Source: Zeus faber
Lineage: Eukaryota; Chordata; Actinopteri; Zeiformes; Zeidae
Assembly (NCBI GenBank): GCA_960531495.1
Contig: OY482864.1
Coordinates: forward strand, 4,519,168-4,583,167
Reading direction: 5' to 3'
DNA: 64,000 bases
Below the pieces are notes generated by a model. That model did not search any database and was not told the DNA's origin. It saw only the letters and a list, made by a program, of their open reading frames with translations. Below, in pieces: positions 37,482-49,244 of this stretch. The position numbers were made by a program, and so were the translations under genes. Each line of letters begins with the position of its first letter. Positions within the stretch are counted from its first letter, which is position 1.

Positions 37482-38447
37482 AGGTCACCGCTTATGAAGA
37501 CCTCACTTTTTCTGTGCTTGTGCACATACATTTGGGCCTACTATCACACAAACTGTGAAATAAGACAACCCAGTCAGTTTTTTGTGAGCTGGCTTTGTCA
37601 GAAAACATGCAATTCCACAAGCCGTTCAGATTTACCTTCCCTGCTAGTCAACTGGGGGCTCATTCGAATGATACCGCCCCCTATCTGAGTATCTACACCT
37701 ACGGCTTGAGAACTACCTTTGCGAAGGTGGCCCATTTTTTTCTTGCACGTGCCAGAACCACTGGCATTATGTTGAAAGTAAGAACTAAGCATAGGAAGTG
37801 CTCGGTTGTTGGCTGCACAGACCAGCACAAATCCCTAAATCGACCCCCAGCATCAGATGACAGAAGAGCTGAGTGGATACGTTTATTTCTGATGGCAATG
37901 TCCACAACTGTGACAGAACTGCAGACAAATGAAATGTAAGTATTTAAAAATATATTGTTTTGTGTGTTTCTTTTGCTGTTTAGCACTAATTAACATTAAT
38001 AGCTGAGGTACTCTATTAGATGTAATTATCTAGAAAATGGCGTTGCTTGCTGTGGGATCCTCACAAATGTTTACGGTATTAGTTTGTTAGTTGAATGTCT
38101 GTAAGATTAACTCCATCTTATCAACACTCTTACACTAAATAACAGGAGTAAAATGAGAGAATGGGTGGTGATGACCCCAGAGTGTTTCTGGCCATTTCAC
38201 CTCTGCCCCCGTCCGACATGTAGGAGTGGGGCGTGGGGAGCAGCAGCTCATTTGCATTTAAAGCTACAGACACAGAAACAGCCCATCAAGAGAAGGACTG
38301 AAACAGAGGGGTATGGAGGCATGCTAGAATGGCTAGAATGTATAATCTGAGTGGTATTTTCAGCAAAAAACTTCAAAGACATATTTTGGAGACCTCAGAG
38401 ACCTACAGTATATTAACTTGTTGAAAAGGAGTATAAGTGGGGACCTT
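37482..38447 (+). mobile_element. DNA transposon remnant with THAP exon and TTAA borders
   Basis: Ends AGGTCACCGCTTAT (left, 37482) and ATAAGTGGGGACCT (right, to 38446) match at 12 of 14 positions as inverted repeats. TTAA stands immediately before the left end (37478-37481) and, one base off, after the right end (38448-38451). TTAA duplications are used by the Kolobok and piggyBac superfamilies, and Kolobok and P-type transposases carry THAP DNA-binding domains (established knowledge, recalled). Only the THAP exon remains here; no catalytic domain was seen. Confidence 0.55.
37769..37935 (+). CDS. THAP-type zinc-finger exon
   Basis: From the ATG at 37769 the frame reads MLKVRTKHRKCSVVGCTDQH, then a segment ending PASDDRRAEWIRLFLMA. 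It continues to a consensus donor (gtaagt) at 37936. The Cys-x4-Cys pair, the Pro and the Trp in RxxW fit the first half of a C2CH THAP domain; the second half (CxxHF) would be in the next exon, which I did not find. The same frame is open upstream to 37595, so the start is a choice. It could be a transposon-derived exon or a small host-like gene captured in the element. Confidence 0.6.
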
Positions 38448-38459
38448 TTAAAGCAAAAT

Positions 38460-39540
38460 GTGCAGTGAGATTAAAAAATGAAGAGCAAGGTTATAGAGAA
38501 TAGAATAGATTGATCGACTTCTTTGTTATTTCAAAACTAAGCAACACTTATTCCGTATTTAATCATACATTTTTGTCAGGTTGGTTTCAGCATCCAAGGG
38601 CAACTTAAAGCCTTGTCTTTATGGCTGGAAATGAAGCAACAAAAAGCCCTTAAAAAAACCTTCTGAATGTATTTCTGATGTCTCTTGCACTGCCTTTGTT
38701 GGTTTGACCACAGTACAATCCAGTGCATTGCCACTCTTCACTGCATCAGCTGTAATGGAAGAAGATCCATTTACAGTAGTTCAGCAGTGCTTTCATCAAA
38801 TCTTTAGTCATGTCCAGGTTTACAGTATCATTTGAGGCCAGAAAGGCAAGTAAGGCGTGTCTCAACTACTAAAGTGGAAAGAGTTGTAGTGACATACTCG
38901 GGGTTATTATCCATGGGGTTGACACAAACACCCAGTATCTTCTTCTGTTCCTATAGTGGCACAGAAGCCGGGACGGAGGTAGTCAGGGGCTCCTGGCCCT
39001 GCACGCAGACAGTAGGCTGCTGTATTGGGGCTGGAGACTGTGCACTCTGTATGCTGTTGGGATCTGGCAGCATACTTGTTCTGAGTGACCCCTACCACAG
39101 GATCTGCATTGGCTGGACAGAGGATCATAGTCATAGTTGTGGCTGAAGACCTTGAGCCGCCCCTCACATGCTGGAGTGGAGCTGGGCCATTTCCCAGTGG
39201 CTGGATAGTTGGCAAAACGATTCCTGGGGTATTGCTGCCATGCGTTTGGCAAACATTTGCGCTTGAGTGTAGTCTGTCTCACAAATTTTTTTCTGACCAT
39301 AGCCCATTTAGGTCAGCTTGCGAATTTTATTCACCGCAATTCAGGCATCTTCATCCTTCTCCAAGCTGGTGTACCTGGTGTGTATTATGTGAAAGTCTGG
39401 TCTGGTTGCACACCCGTTAACATGTAGATTTCCCTGTGTTGTGTTCTTGTGTTTGTGTTGCGAATGAGAGATTCCCACCACAGTTGCCTTGGTCACTCTT
39501 TTATTGGTGATCTGCACAAATCAGTTGAAAAATGAACATA
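38460..39540. other. Unassigned; open frames on both strands at 38830-39420
   Basis: A 105-codon minus frame (39300-38983, Cys-containing: SSQCRSCGRGHSEQVCCQ) and overlapping plus frames of 104-111 codons stand out from AT-rich surroundings. I recognise no family. It may be internal sequence of a DNA transposon related to the THAP element next to it, or chance. Confidence 0.3.
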
Positions 39541-39559
39541 CAGATGCTCCGCCACACCA

Positions 39560-41645
39560 CAAAGGGCATCGCGAAAGGAATGGAACCACACTGGGTATGA
39601 AGGATCAATTCCCCCGGGAGATCAACAACCGACGGAAGGTGCTGTACCCCATCCTGAAGGAGAACTGGCAGAAGTGTAAACGCGTATCGTTGGTTGTTGA
39701 TAAACTATATAGAGACGGTCTGTTATTCCGAGACCCTGCCACCACACCCTGGTTATTCTGATAATTATGTAAGTGTTTTGGTAATTCTGGTAATTATATA
39801 CTGCGAGATCTAGAAATTAGCATGCTATCCTTTTCATTCCTTTTTACTGTCCTATTATTGCAGCAAGTTTGTAGGGATACATAACTACACAAACAAATGA
39901 CAAATAGACAAAGATAAACATAGAACACTGCAGAGTTAGACATACATATAGTGAGAGACTGAATAGAGTGAGAGTGATGGGAGAAGTAGGGAGGGATTAT
40001 GGAGGTGAGATGATGAGAGAAGTAGGGAGGGGGGGTTAGGAAGGTGAAATGATGAGAGTGAGCACCCAGGGGGCACCCAGGGTGGCATCTGCTGTCAGTA
40101 TTTAAAATATTGCTCACTCTCATCATTTCACCTTCCTAACCCCCCCTCCCTACTTCTCTCATCATCTCACCTCCATAATCCCTCCCTACTTCTCCCATCA
40201 CTCTCACTCTATTCAGTCTCTCGCTATACGTATGTCTAACTCTGCAATGTTCTATGTTTATCTTTGTCTATTTGTCATTTGTTTGTGTAGTTATGTATCC
40301 CTACAAACTTGCTGCAATACTAGGACAGTAAAAAGGAATGAAAAGGAGGAAAACTCAGACTTATCTATGGAAAAGCATGGGCAAGGTGGTATATCTATTG
40401 CCTTGGATGCACTGTGCTGCAGCATGGGAAAACTTCGAATCCACATCCATCACCCCCTAACTAACCTCAGCGACATCCATTAAGTTTGATGGTTGGAATG
40501 TGAGAGGCTTGAGATCACCTGCTAAACGTAGCAAAATCTTAAGTCACCTCACCAGGATGAACCCCAGCTTCTGTCTACTGCAAGAAACTCACCTCACTGC
40601 ATCCAAGCACCTCAAACTAAACAAAGCTAAATGGGTAAATCAGATGTTTTCTGCATCATACCAATCAAAAAAAGAGGTGTTTCTATATTGATCAATAAAG
40701 GTATCCCATGTCAAAATAAAACCACAATATCAGACCCAGAAGGGCGTTACATAATGACGTAATTTTAGGGAACATCAAATTAACCATAGCTAATATTTAT
40801 GGCTCCAATGAGGCCATAAATATTGTTTTCAAAACTCTTAGAATTCTCTGACTCCATTTTTATATTTGGGGGGGGGGGGACTTCAACACAGTACTGGATC
40901 CTAGTTTAGACCATTCTCGAACCAGAAATAATCACAAATCCTGGCATTCGTCAGACACTATAAAACAATATATGAGTGATCTTGCTCTTGGCAATTGTTG
41001 GCAATCAAATAATCAACATAATAGAGAATACACATATTATTCACCACCCCACCAAAGCTTCTCTAGAATCACTAATCCTGAAATCCACCCTTTTGTAATC
41101 TCTGATCACAGGCCAATTAGTTTTAGCCTCATAAATGAAACTAAACAGAACCCTCCCGGCAGGTGACGGTTTAACTCCTCACTTTTGACAGATAAATAAT
41201 TTAACCATTTATTTTTCAGAGAATGGACTTCCTTCTGAATGACTCGAAAGAAAAATCACCATCCTTACTCTGGGAAATGGCTAGGGCAGTTCTAAGAGGT
41301 AATATTAGTTCATTCTCCACCCACAAGAAAAAGAAAGGACAAGAATGCCAAAATAAACTCAAACAGTGACTAAAGGAATTGCACTCCCAACAAGCCCACT
41401 CACCCACTGAGCAAATCCAAAATGAGATCCGGACAATTACATCTCAAATTGATAATATCATCAATCAAAAGCTACAATTTGTCATGCAACGAACAAGAGC
41501 AAATTTTTTTGAATTCAATGACAAATCAGGTACATTTCTTGCCAATCAATTGAAATGCAATAGCCAAGAAACACTTGTTACAGCCATCCAAGATCCACAA
41601 GGTAGGATAACATGCACCCCACAAGACATCAATAACATATAATAA
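39560..41645 (+). mobile_element. L1-like LINE, plus strand, with internal inverted duplication
   Basis: 39590-39760 encodes the ORF1 C-terminus (FPREINNRRKVLYPILKENW, VSLVVDKLYRDGLLFRD, TTPWLF, stop). The inter-ORF spacer follows but is duplicated in inverted orientation (39829-40346). ORF2 endonuclease starts near 40490 (WNVRGLRSPAKRSKILSHL, SFCLLQETHL) and has stops at 40690-40860. It resumes at 40972 (LALGNCWQSN; HPFVISDHRPISFSLIN at 41085). A linker region (RANFFEFNDKSGTFLANQL) runs to 41645, where it is truncated before RT. It is related to the minus copy at 600-3500. Confidence 0.8.
39829..40346. repeat. Near-perfect 235-bp inverted repeat with 48-bp spacer
   Basis: 39829-40063 is the reverse complement of 40112-40346 with about four mismatches and no length change. 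The spacer 40064-40111 contains ACCCAGGGGGCACCCAGG and TTTAAAATATT. The right arm is the normal L1 inter-ORF sequence (compare the minus copy, 3060-2790); the left arm is the extra, inverted copy. Confidence 0.93.
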
Positions 41646-42043
41646 GCTATATCACTCGGAAGATGAATCTAATATATAAAAAGAGAAGGTATCATATCAC
41701 CTCCCTATCCATAGACCTCTCAAGATTCTTGATGAAAACCTTTCCCAGAGCACTCGTTCTCGCTCTATCTGGTCACTCCGTATTGAAGTTCATCATGTCC
41801 ATTGCAGGCTGAAAGTTGACATCAGTGTACCTCAGGAATCACTGAGTGATCCTGCCCTGACACACTCGAATTAAGTCAATCAACTCCGGCAGGGCTGAAT
41901 TTTGTCTGACAATATCTTCTTACAGATTTCCAATGTAGAGGGAAGTCATAGGGTTACTGGGACCATTGGAGCTCATTTTCATTGTCTGCTTTTTGTCTGC
42001 CCAAGAATACTGTGTATGCTCTCACAGACTGCAACACTTATCT
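41646..42043. other. No gene recognised
   Basis: This stretch lies between the truncated L1 and the next repeat. GCAGGCTGAAAGTTGACATC and nearby words show no family I know. Confidence 0.4.
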
Positions 42044-42480
42044 ATTTAGAAGAATGTTTAATCATCACACGACACGCCACACATTCATGCACATGCTTCT
42101 TGGATGGTGGCTGGTGAAATGTGGCCTCTGCATTTGACCCATCCTGACTTGTCCTTTCTCTGCGGTGGTCAGCCAGGAGAAGTCGGCAGCATTCAATGAC
42201 GCGCCCGGGGACCTGGTTCCATATGTCCATGTCCATCCACCGTCGCTGGTCAGACGATGATATGTGCATGTTTTTGGTGGGGGTCTTTACTGAGGTTAGA
42301 TGGAGGAAACCCCATTAAAGCACGGGGAGAACATGCAAACTACCCACAGAAAGGCCCCTAATTGGGAGATAACCTGCCGGAGCACAGTGCCAACAGCGCC
42401 CCAGGTGGAAAACGAACCCAGGACCTTCTTGCTGTGAGGCAGCAGTGCAATGCACCATGCCACCATGCCACCGTGCCACC
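42044..42480 (+). repeat. Fish repeat (family of the 16812-17160 insertion), longest copy
   Basis: The order matches 16812-17160 and extends further: TTTAATCATCACACGACACG, TTGGATGGTGGCTGGTGAAA, GACGCGCCCGGGGACCTGG, TGGTCAGACGATGATATG, CACGGGGAGAACATGCAAAC, GAACCCAGGACCTTCTTGCT and CACCATGCCACC. Its tRNA-like end (GAACCCAGGAC) is suggestive of, but does not prove, a SINE-type origin. Confidence 0.7.
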
Positions 42481-42844
42481 GTCTATCTATAAAATATATA
42501 AGCCAGTTGATTTTGAGCCAACATTCCCACAAAAGCCAGGTGCACAGAAACATCTAAAGTATAGATTATTCAACTAATCATCATTGCCTTTCAAAGAGGA
42601 GGACAATTACCACAGTTGAAACATAAACAATACAAGCTTGACAAAACAATTTTGTAGGGCGGTTAAGCACTGGGACTTTGCGATAAAAAATGTCAGACCA
42701 GATGTTGGTCTATATGTTCCGAAAAGATATAGATATGGAGGAGCCACAAATTTGCCTGGCCTTTTTCAAAATGGCCACCAAATTATTTTGAGTCTTGATT
42801 ATAACTACATTTAGATCAGGATGATTAGATCAGATGTCAGAACA

Positions 42845-43110
42845 TCACACACTCAGTGGCCACTTTAATAGGCTCACCTTTCTAGTATTGGGTAGGACCC
42901 TGCCTTTGCCCCAGAACAGCCTTCTTTGTGGGATGGATTTGACAAGGTCCTACGAACATTTCTTAGAGATTCTGGTCCATGTTGACATGATAGCATTACA
43001 CAGTTGCTGCAGATTTATTGCAAATGCTGCAAATCTCCTGTCCCACCACATCCTGAAGGTGCTCTATTGGTTTTATATCTGGTGACTGGACGCCGTTGGA
43101 ATACGCTGAA
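42845..43110 (+). mobile_element. Tc1-like fragment (CAGTGGCCACTTTAATAGG family)
   Basis: ACTCAGTGGCCACTTTAATA begins a fish Tc1-like end. It is followed by the transposase 3' region in reverse (GACATGATAGCATTACACAG, CACCACATCCTGAAGGTGC, TCTGGTGACTGGA), the complement of the SPDLxPIxHLW-type segment. It is degraded and truncated. Confidence 0.65.
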
Positions 43111-44796
43111 TTCATTGTAATGTTCGTGGGACATTATAATAACAATATATTTTACTATGGCAATGGACAGCTTGGAAAGATACATGAAATACATTAAAAC
43201 ATTTATAGATGTATTCTATAAAGTGTCAATCCATAACCTTGACTTCATTTGGTGGATTACACTGCATGTCCCGAAAGTCTATTCGAAACAGCAACTTTTT
43301 TTTTCAACATTTGGAATACCCATAATCTCATCTTTAGTAAAATTATTTTCTTGAAAGTATGGCTACTTCTGATCGATTCATTTGCTTTTCCTTTTTGGGT
43401 CAATTGAGGTGATCAGGGCAAGCATAATATACGCTGCCCTGTGAGCTGCTCACTCTGTTGTAGCTCGCCTCCAACTTCATGATTTTTAACAGGCGAAATC
43501 CCTTTTGGTTTCCCGCGGACTCCTTTCATCCTTAAAGGATGGCTCTGGATTACCAACAATGGCATTCCTCTAGGGGGAGGAGTGTCACATTCCTATGAAG
43601 AGTAGGAAAAAATAAGGGCGAAATATGTGAGGAGAGGCATTTTTGGAGAAGGCTCTGGAGAAGCGATAAAAACCGAAGGATGGCAGGGGAAGACAGAAAG
43701 GGGTTGATGTGAAAAGAGACGGATGCACAAGAAGAGGAGAAAATGGCAGTTGAAAACAAAGCAGCGAGGATGGTGTTGATGTAGGCGCAGCCTCGAGCTG
43801 TCATCTACCTATCTGTCCCCCACTCACTTACACACTCGCACACAAAGATGTTTTTTTACCTCCTGCTTATAAGCATAGACTTAGAAGGTCAGCGTCAAAG
43901 ACACTTTGGAGGAGTTTGTTTCTGAAATCAAGGGTGTGTTTATGCTGTCTAAGCTGCTTGTATCTCAACCTTTAGCAGAGTTAATGTTCACTCGTTGTCA
44001 GGCAATACAACTTTTTCTCCTACTATCAATCCTCTTATCTATACTTCATCTCCATCATCTGCGAACTGTCGCCCTCGCTTTCTCGGGATAAATGATTCTT
44101 GGGTGTTTAATAATCAGTTGCCACGGTGATTGAGCGCTCCCCTCTCCAAAATGGCAGGAGAACAGACCGAAATTACACCTGTCACTCAACTTGTGCATTA
44201 AAGGTGAGAGCGTGAGGAATGATGGAAGCCTTCTCATATATTCCTTCCCCCCATCATGTGGTGATGCAACATAAGTCCATTTGAACCATCTTTTCCTGTC
44301 ATCTTTCATTCTCTCTCCCAAATAAAGAAAAAAATCAAAATATGTTGGACATAGGTATATGAGTTGTATACAGATGCAGCTGCCTACAATGGCCGGCTGG
44401 TCCGTGACAGGCTGGTGACATGTCTATGCTTATCTGAATGGAATGAACGGATATATACAGTTAACAGGGGGCAGCCATGCTGAGTGGCTGGTACTGTACG
44501 AACATGCGCATGCAAAAAACATGTAACACGTAATTCAGGTTAAATGTATTCCTCTCATCTCTCACTGTATGTCTTTTTCTGTCGCTCTCTCTCATCACTC
44601 TTTCATTCTCTCTTTCTACATCTGTGGTAGCCCGATAAACGCAGTCTTGGAGGATTGAGACAGTCTATATGAGATACTAAAAGGTTAGGGCGGTATCTTC
44701 TTCCTCCGCCCTCTCTCCTCTCTTTCTCTCAATCCCCCCTTCTCCCTGTCTTCCATTTCTGGTTGTTCCTTAATCTTACTCTCATCCTGTCATCTC

Positions 44797-44854
<58 letters not shown>

Positions 44855-47269
44855 CTCTCGCTTCCTTAGATCTCACTGTCTGGCAGACCATGCAGTGATT
44901 ACAATCCATTATGCAGCCTTAAAGTATGGAGTGTCGAAATAAACAATTACAAGAATGAATCCACGAACAGACTAGCTAAAATAATTCTACCTAGTCTATG
45001 GATGATGGTAGAGTGGAGTGAAGAATGAAAGAAGAGAAGAGGGAGGATGAGAAGAGTATAAACAGGCAATGAGGAAAATATTTAGGTTTACGACAAAGCA
45101 GTGTTAACCCAGTGATTTTGTAAAAAAAATAATAATAATTGTAAATAGTCTGCCATTAAACTTTCCGCTGCTTGCCAAGTACTGACTTTCACAGTGGTGA
45201 TTATGTTATTACAGAGCCCTGGAGGTGACAGGGAAAGAAGAAAATTACTTTTGTTGCCACGATTAACTAAATCGTGCACACAAAATATTAATTTGTGGTC
45301 TGGACATATAATGCATTACAACAAATGACAGATTTCGTGCCCTCAAATGAATTAATTTGAGATAAAAACAACAGACATTCATCCAGAACTCTCATGGATG
45401 AGCAGCTGATCGCGTACCTGGAATGAGGTGCTGCTTCACAGACAGCAGCAGAACTGAGAGTCTGTTGCTTGAATGGTGTCATTTCAATGGCGTATTGGGG
45501 ACTGTCTACAAATTACCAGTGCCAAATGAAATGACTCAATTTTCAAAGTTCAATAGGTTTTTTGCAATATGATTGACAAAACTCAAACTAAGTCTATATG
45601 CTTCTGAGAGCTGAGAACCTTTTAATTTCAAAATAAAAGTTCCTTTTTTTTTATTTGCACTCAGACGAGGTCTATAAAATACTAGGACATGAACTATATG
45701 ATGCACAACCTTTTGAAAACAAAAGGCTGTGCGATTATCACGTTATGATGTGAAAACAGGCAAAATTTTGTGCCCTAATTAATTAATTCCAGGACACAAA
45801 ATCTGTAATTTGTGGCAACGTAATATATCTTGAGGGCATGAAATCTGTTAATCTGTTAATCTCTGTTATAACTTATATTATCATAAATAATAGATTAGAA
45901 AGATTACAAGTTGTAGTCAATGTGTCTATAAGCCGTCCACTGTTGACTGGTGAACACCAAAACACCAGAAAGAACATGGATGGAGGCTGGATGGATTTAT
46001 TATGAAATAAAGTTATGTTTTGTTGGCAAACAGAGTAAACAGTCAGTACACAGGGAGTTACAGATAATGGTGCGGTCACACCCCCGGGGAAAGGGGCGCT
46101 GCAAAGCGACAGTCTACAATGCATTTCAAACGCAGCTCGGCTTAATACAGTTGCAGGATATGGAGCAGCGACGAGCTGACAGCTTCACGACAACATAAAA
46201 AGTTGAGCAGGTTTCAACTTTATGCAAATGAGCAGCGCAGAGCGTTTGGAGATATCCAATAGGAGGGATAATACACTCAATTGCGCTGGTCCTTGGAAAA
46301 TGAACGCTAGGACCACTGAATTGTTCCTGTTATTTTAAATGAAAAACATCATTTAAACTATCGATAAAATAAGGAACATTTATGTTTCTTCTACCAGGAC
46401 AATTCGTTATTTTAAGGGGCAAGATGGCAAGATTATTTATGTAATTTTTTTCAAGAAGTTTTTTATTTTGCCAATAAACAAACTACACCATTTTAATAAA
46501 AAAAAAAGTAGACACGGCACCATCTATCTATAAAATGTGTATTAAATATGAAAATGGAGAGAGGTTTGAAAAGCCTGTCGATTTAGAGTCAACAAGCCCA
46601 CAAACTCCAGAGAAGCCTCTTCGCCGGCGGTGTGACCACACGGCGACGAGACGAGAGCTGCATGGCTTCACGCTGCAGCCCCGTCACCGGCGGTGTGACC
46701 CTAGCATAAGGGTGTAACGATACACTCGGCTAGTTAGTCGGTGGGGGATCGTGTCTAGTGGTCAGCTCACCAACTTATGCCTATGCTACAGGGAACCTTG
46801 GTTATGAGGAAGGAACCATGTCAGAGAAGCTGTTGGCTATGTTAATTAACCAAAAACATTACCCACAGTTTGTTTTATTAAAACTGATTTTATCATGATA
46901 TTTATCAGAAAGTACAATACAAATACCTACTTAACTTATCCAAATGTTTCCAATAGGTGCCGATTGTGATCCAGTTATTTAAGCTGAAAATTCATTACAT
47001 TCCATAATCATATGTTTCCATACAAATTTCAGCAGAATTTTCAGCCAATGTTAGATATTTTACAATATATAAAATGTGATTTTGGTGAGTTTCCATCAAT
47101 TTGGTTCAGGAAAAACAATCTACCAAAATACATTCCAATGTTCAATGTCAGTAAATGGCTGTTCTGCAATACGTATTCTGCGGCATGTATTATATGGTTA
47201 TAACTTTATACTTTGATTGTGGCACAAAATGAACAAAAAAGACAATTAAATTGTTCATCGCAATTATGT
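43111..47269. other. Rab intron, no gene recognised
   Basis: There is a CT microsatellite at about 44799-44852, and pyrimidine-rich sequence at 44560-44880. A region near 45900-46070 shares words with 21940-22080 (AAACAGTCAG; GCCGTCCAC). 46510-46730 contains GCCGGCGGTGTGACC twice and an AGGGTGTAACGATACACT word typical of DNA-transposon ends. No domain-bearing frame was found. Confidence 0.4.
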
Positions 47270-47340
47270 TCATGATAATTAATTGGCAACCCTAATGTTT
47301 ATAGATGGTCCCAAAAACGACCTCTGATAGACAAATGCCA
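47270..47340 (+). pseudogene. Tiny Rex1/L2-like RT scrap
   Basis: CTAATGTTTATAGATGGTCC then AAACGACCTCTGATAGACA nearly repeats 51769-51808 (CTAATGCTTATAGATGGTTC) in the LINE at 51-52.8 kb. It is about 45 bp long. Confidence 0.45.
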
Positions 47341-47637
47341 ATTTACATTGTGTGTTTCAATCCTACAAATATACAATATGCGCCCTCCCAATATCTGAGA
47401 TGCAGTCATTTCAAAACAATGTGTAATCGTTATTTTTTATAGGAGAAATGTCCACAAGTGTAATGGCAGAACAGATCAGAACAGTAAAAAACAAATTCGG
47501 TCCAATCTCTGCGACTGTCTCACGTTTCATCTTAATACTGTATTTGTAGCCGTATTCCCACCTTATTTTTAGTCTTTCTACACAAACCCCACACCATAAC
47601 TAGTGATGACTAATTAACTTTCATTTTGTCTCCACAG

Positions 47638-47690
47638 CTCTCCTCCTCCTCTACGACGTCACCAACAAAGCCTCCTTCGACAACATCAGG
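47638..47690 (+). CDS. rab26: Rab26/Rab37-type GTPase, exon ALLLLYDVTNKASFDNIR
   Basis: This 53-nt exon lies between the acceptor tctccacag and the donor gtgaga. Its first two bases complete the Ala codon opened by the G at the end of the previous exon (phase 1), and it leaves in phase 0. The sequence is the beta-4 strand and following helix of the G domain. VTNKASFDNI matches Rab26; Rab37 usually has ITNKSSFDNI. The final Arg is Rab37-like, so the call is Rab26 with a small doubt. The upstream intron (29846-47637) is about 17.8 kb and full of mobile DNA. A CT microsatellite and an L2-like LINE begin within about 100 nt of the donor. The next exon (AWLTEIHEYA in the family) is not in the window. 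Confidence 0.93.
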
Positions 47691-47710
47691 GTGAGAACAG
47701 CAACTCTTAA

Positions 47711-47714
<4 letters not shown>

Positions 47715-47760
<46 letters not shown>
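47715..47760 (+). repeat. CT microsatellite next to the Rab donor site
   Basis: About 22 TC repeats start roughly 25 nt after the exon donor (47691). Pyrimidine tracts this close to a donor could affect splicing, but nothing here shows that they do. Confidence 0.95.
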
Positions 47761-47762
<2 letters not shown>

Positions 47763-47789
47763 CTCCTGGCGCTTTAAACCTTTGTTGTG

Positions 47790-48002
47790 CCGGGTTGCTA
47801 TGCCAACGGATGTGTGGCTATTGTTTACCTCCAGCACGAGCTGGGGTGGTGTCAAACGGAGAGCAAGGAGGTGGAGATGCAAACCATTTCTTCCCTCGAT
47901 TGTCATGGGGAACTCTGCAGTTGTGGGGTGTATCACTTGTGAACAAGAGACTGAGTACAGGGAACTGGTGGACCGCTTTGTGGCATGGTGTGGAAACAAC
48001 CA
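47790..48002 (+). pseudogene. L2-like LINE RT fragment, left part (split by LTR element)
   Basis: The end of this piece reads SAVVGCITCEQETEYRELVD then RFVAWCGNNH, the RT segment after the catalytic box in fish CR1/L2-type LINEs. It is cut after AACAACCA and continues at 49240. The upstream part (47790-47890) is weak. Confidence 0.75.
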
Positions 48003-48306
48003 TGTGGTGTGGGGATGGGATTGTATGAGCAGCCACACCTGACCTGGATCTAGGTGATTGTGTCAGGGTTTGCTGCATACCTGTTGCTCGTTGGTTGGGT
48101 TAATGAGCAACAGGTTAAAATCCCCATCATCACATTCACTCAGGAGAGGAGCCCTGTCATGACATGTTCGATCTTTTCCTGGCTAATTCCACCTAGCCTT
48201 CTCTCTACAATAAACTGGTGTCTACAACCCATTGTCTTCTGTGTCTCTGTGCCAGAGGGCCCTGAAAATACCACTTGGGTGGCGTGTGGCAGGCGGTACT
48301 GCCACA
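48003..48306 (+). repeat. 5' LTR of the compact LTR element
   Basis: It begins TGTGGTGTGGGGATGGGATT and ends GGCGGTACTGCCACA. It contains an AATAAA-like AATAAACTGG at about 48210. Its divergence from the 3' LTR is appreciable by eye, so the insertion is not very recent. Confidence 0.9.
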
Positions 48307-48938
48307 GTGGAACATGAACAGGGACTCTCCGGCACGGGAAAGGGACACAGAGGTGCCGTCCAAAGTCGCCCTGGAGCCACCAGCAGGTCAACAGGTGGCC
48401 CCACCACCAACCCTCTCCAGACTGGCAGCAGGACCTAGGGGTCCAGTGGAGGACCGAGGGAGAAGCAGCTGCAGCAACCACGATGGGTAACCGTCTGCGG
48501 CTAGCTCCTCTGCCCAGCAGCCACCCCGGGATCATCCAGCAGCCCAGCAGCCAGGCCACCCCTCCAAGCAGTCCCCGCAACACCCACGTCCGGCCATGCC
48601 TTCACCAGCCAGCGCAGCAGCCCGAGGCCCTACCTTCCGGAAGGGAGGAGGGGGCAGTCTGTCTGGGGGAAGGAGGCCGGTCGACCGTGCTGCTCCGGGA
48701 ACCAGGTCCTCTGGAAGGGGACCTGTTAATTTTTTTTGTACTTTTGTTTGTATGGTATGGGAACCCTGTTTCAGAGCCCAGTGTTTTCATTATTTTAGGT
48801 ATAGTAACCCTGTGTCAGAGTCTGCTTTAAACATTTTTGTTCATTTTTGTTCTCTGCTAGGTGGTGGTGGTGAGTAAGCTTACTGAGAGTAAGCTTCAGC
48901 CAGGAATTCTTCCTGGCCTCAGTTAGGTGTCCAGGGTA

Positions 48939-49239
48939 TGGTGTGTGGGGATGGGATTGTTTGAGCAGCCACACCTGACCTGGATCAAAGTGATAAGATC
49001 AGGGTGGCTGTATACCTGTTGCTTGTTGGTTGGGCTAACGAGCTACAGGTTAAAACCCCCATCCTCACACTCACTCAGGATAGGAGCCCTGTCATGACAT
49101 GTTTGATCTGCTCCTGGCTAATTCCACGGAGCCTTCTCTCTCCAATAAACGGGTGTCTACAACCCCTCGTCTTCGGTCTCTGTGCCGGATGGCCCTGAAA
49201 GCGCTACTTGGGTGGCGTGCAGCAGGCGGAACTGCCACA
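48939..49239 (+). repeat. 3' LTR of the compact LTR element
   Basis: It begins TGGTGTGTGGGGATGGGATT and ends GGCGGAACTGCCACA, followed by the AACCA duplication. CCAATAAACGGGTGTCTACA marks the probable R/U5 zone. Confidence 0.9.
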
Positions 49240-49244
49240 AACCA

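Larger units (their letters stand above)
48003..49239 (+). mobile_element. Compact LTR retrotransposon, no coding interior
   Basis: Two direct LTRs, 48003-48306 (304 bp) and 48939-49239 (301 bp), begin TGTGG or a close variant and end GCCACA. AACCA flanks the element exactly (47998-48002 and 49240-49244), a 5-bp target duplication. The 632-bp interior has no gag or pol, only proline/serine-coding-like GC-rich sequence, so it is non-autonomous (TRIM-like). The LTR carries CAGCCACACCTGACCTGG, ACCTGTTGCT(C/T)GTTGGTTGGG, CCTGTCATGACATGTT and CAATAAACxGGTGTCTACA (polyadenylation-like). Solo LTRs of the family lie at 55363-55676 and 63241-63673. Removing one AACCA copy restores the NNHLLLN reading of the host LINE. 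Confidence 0.93.
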
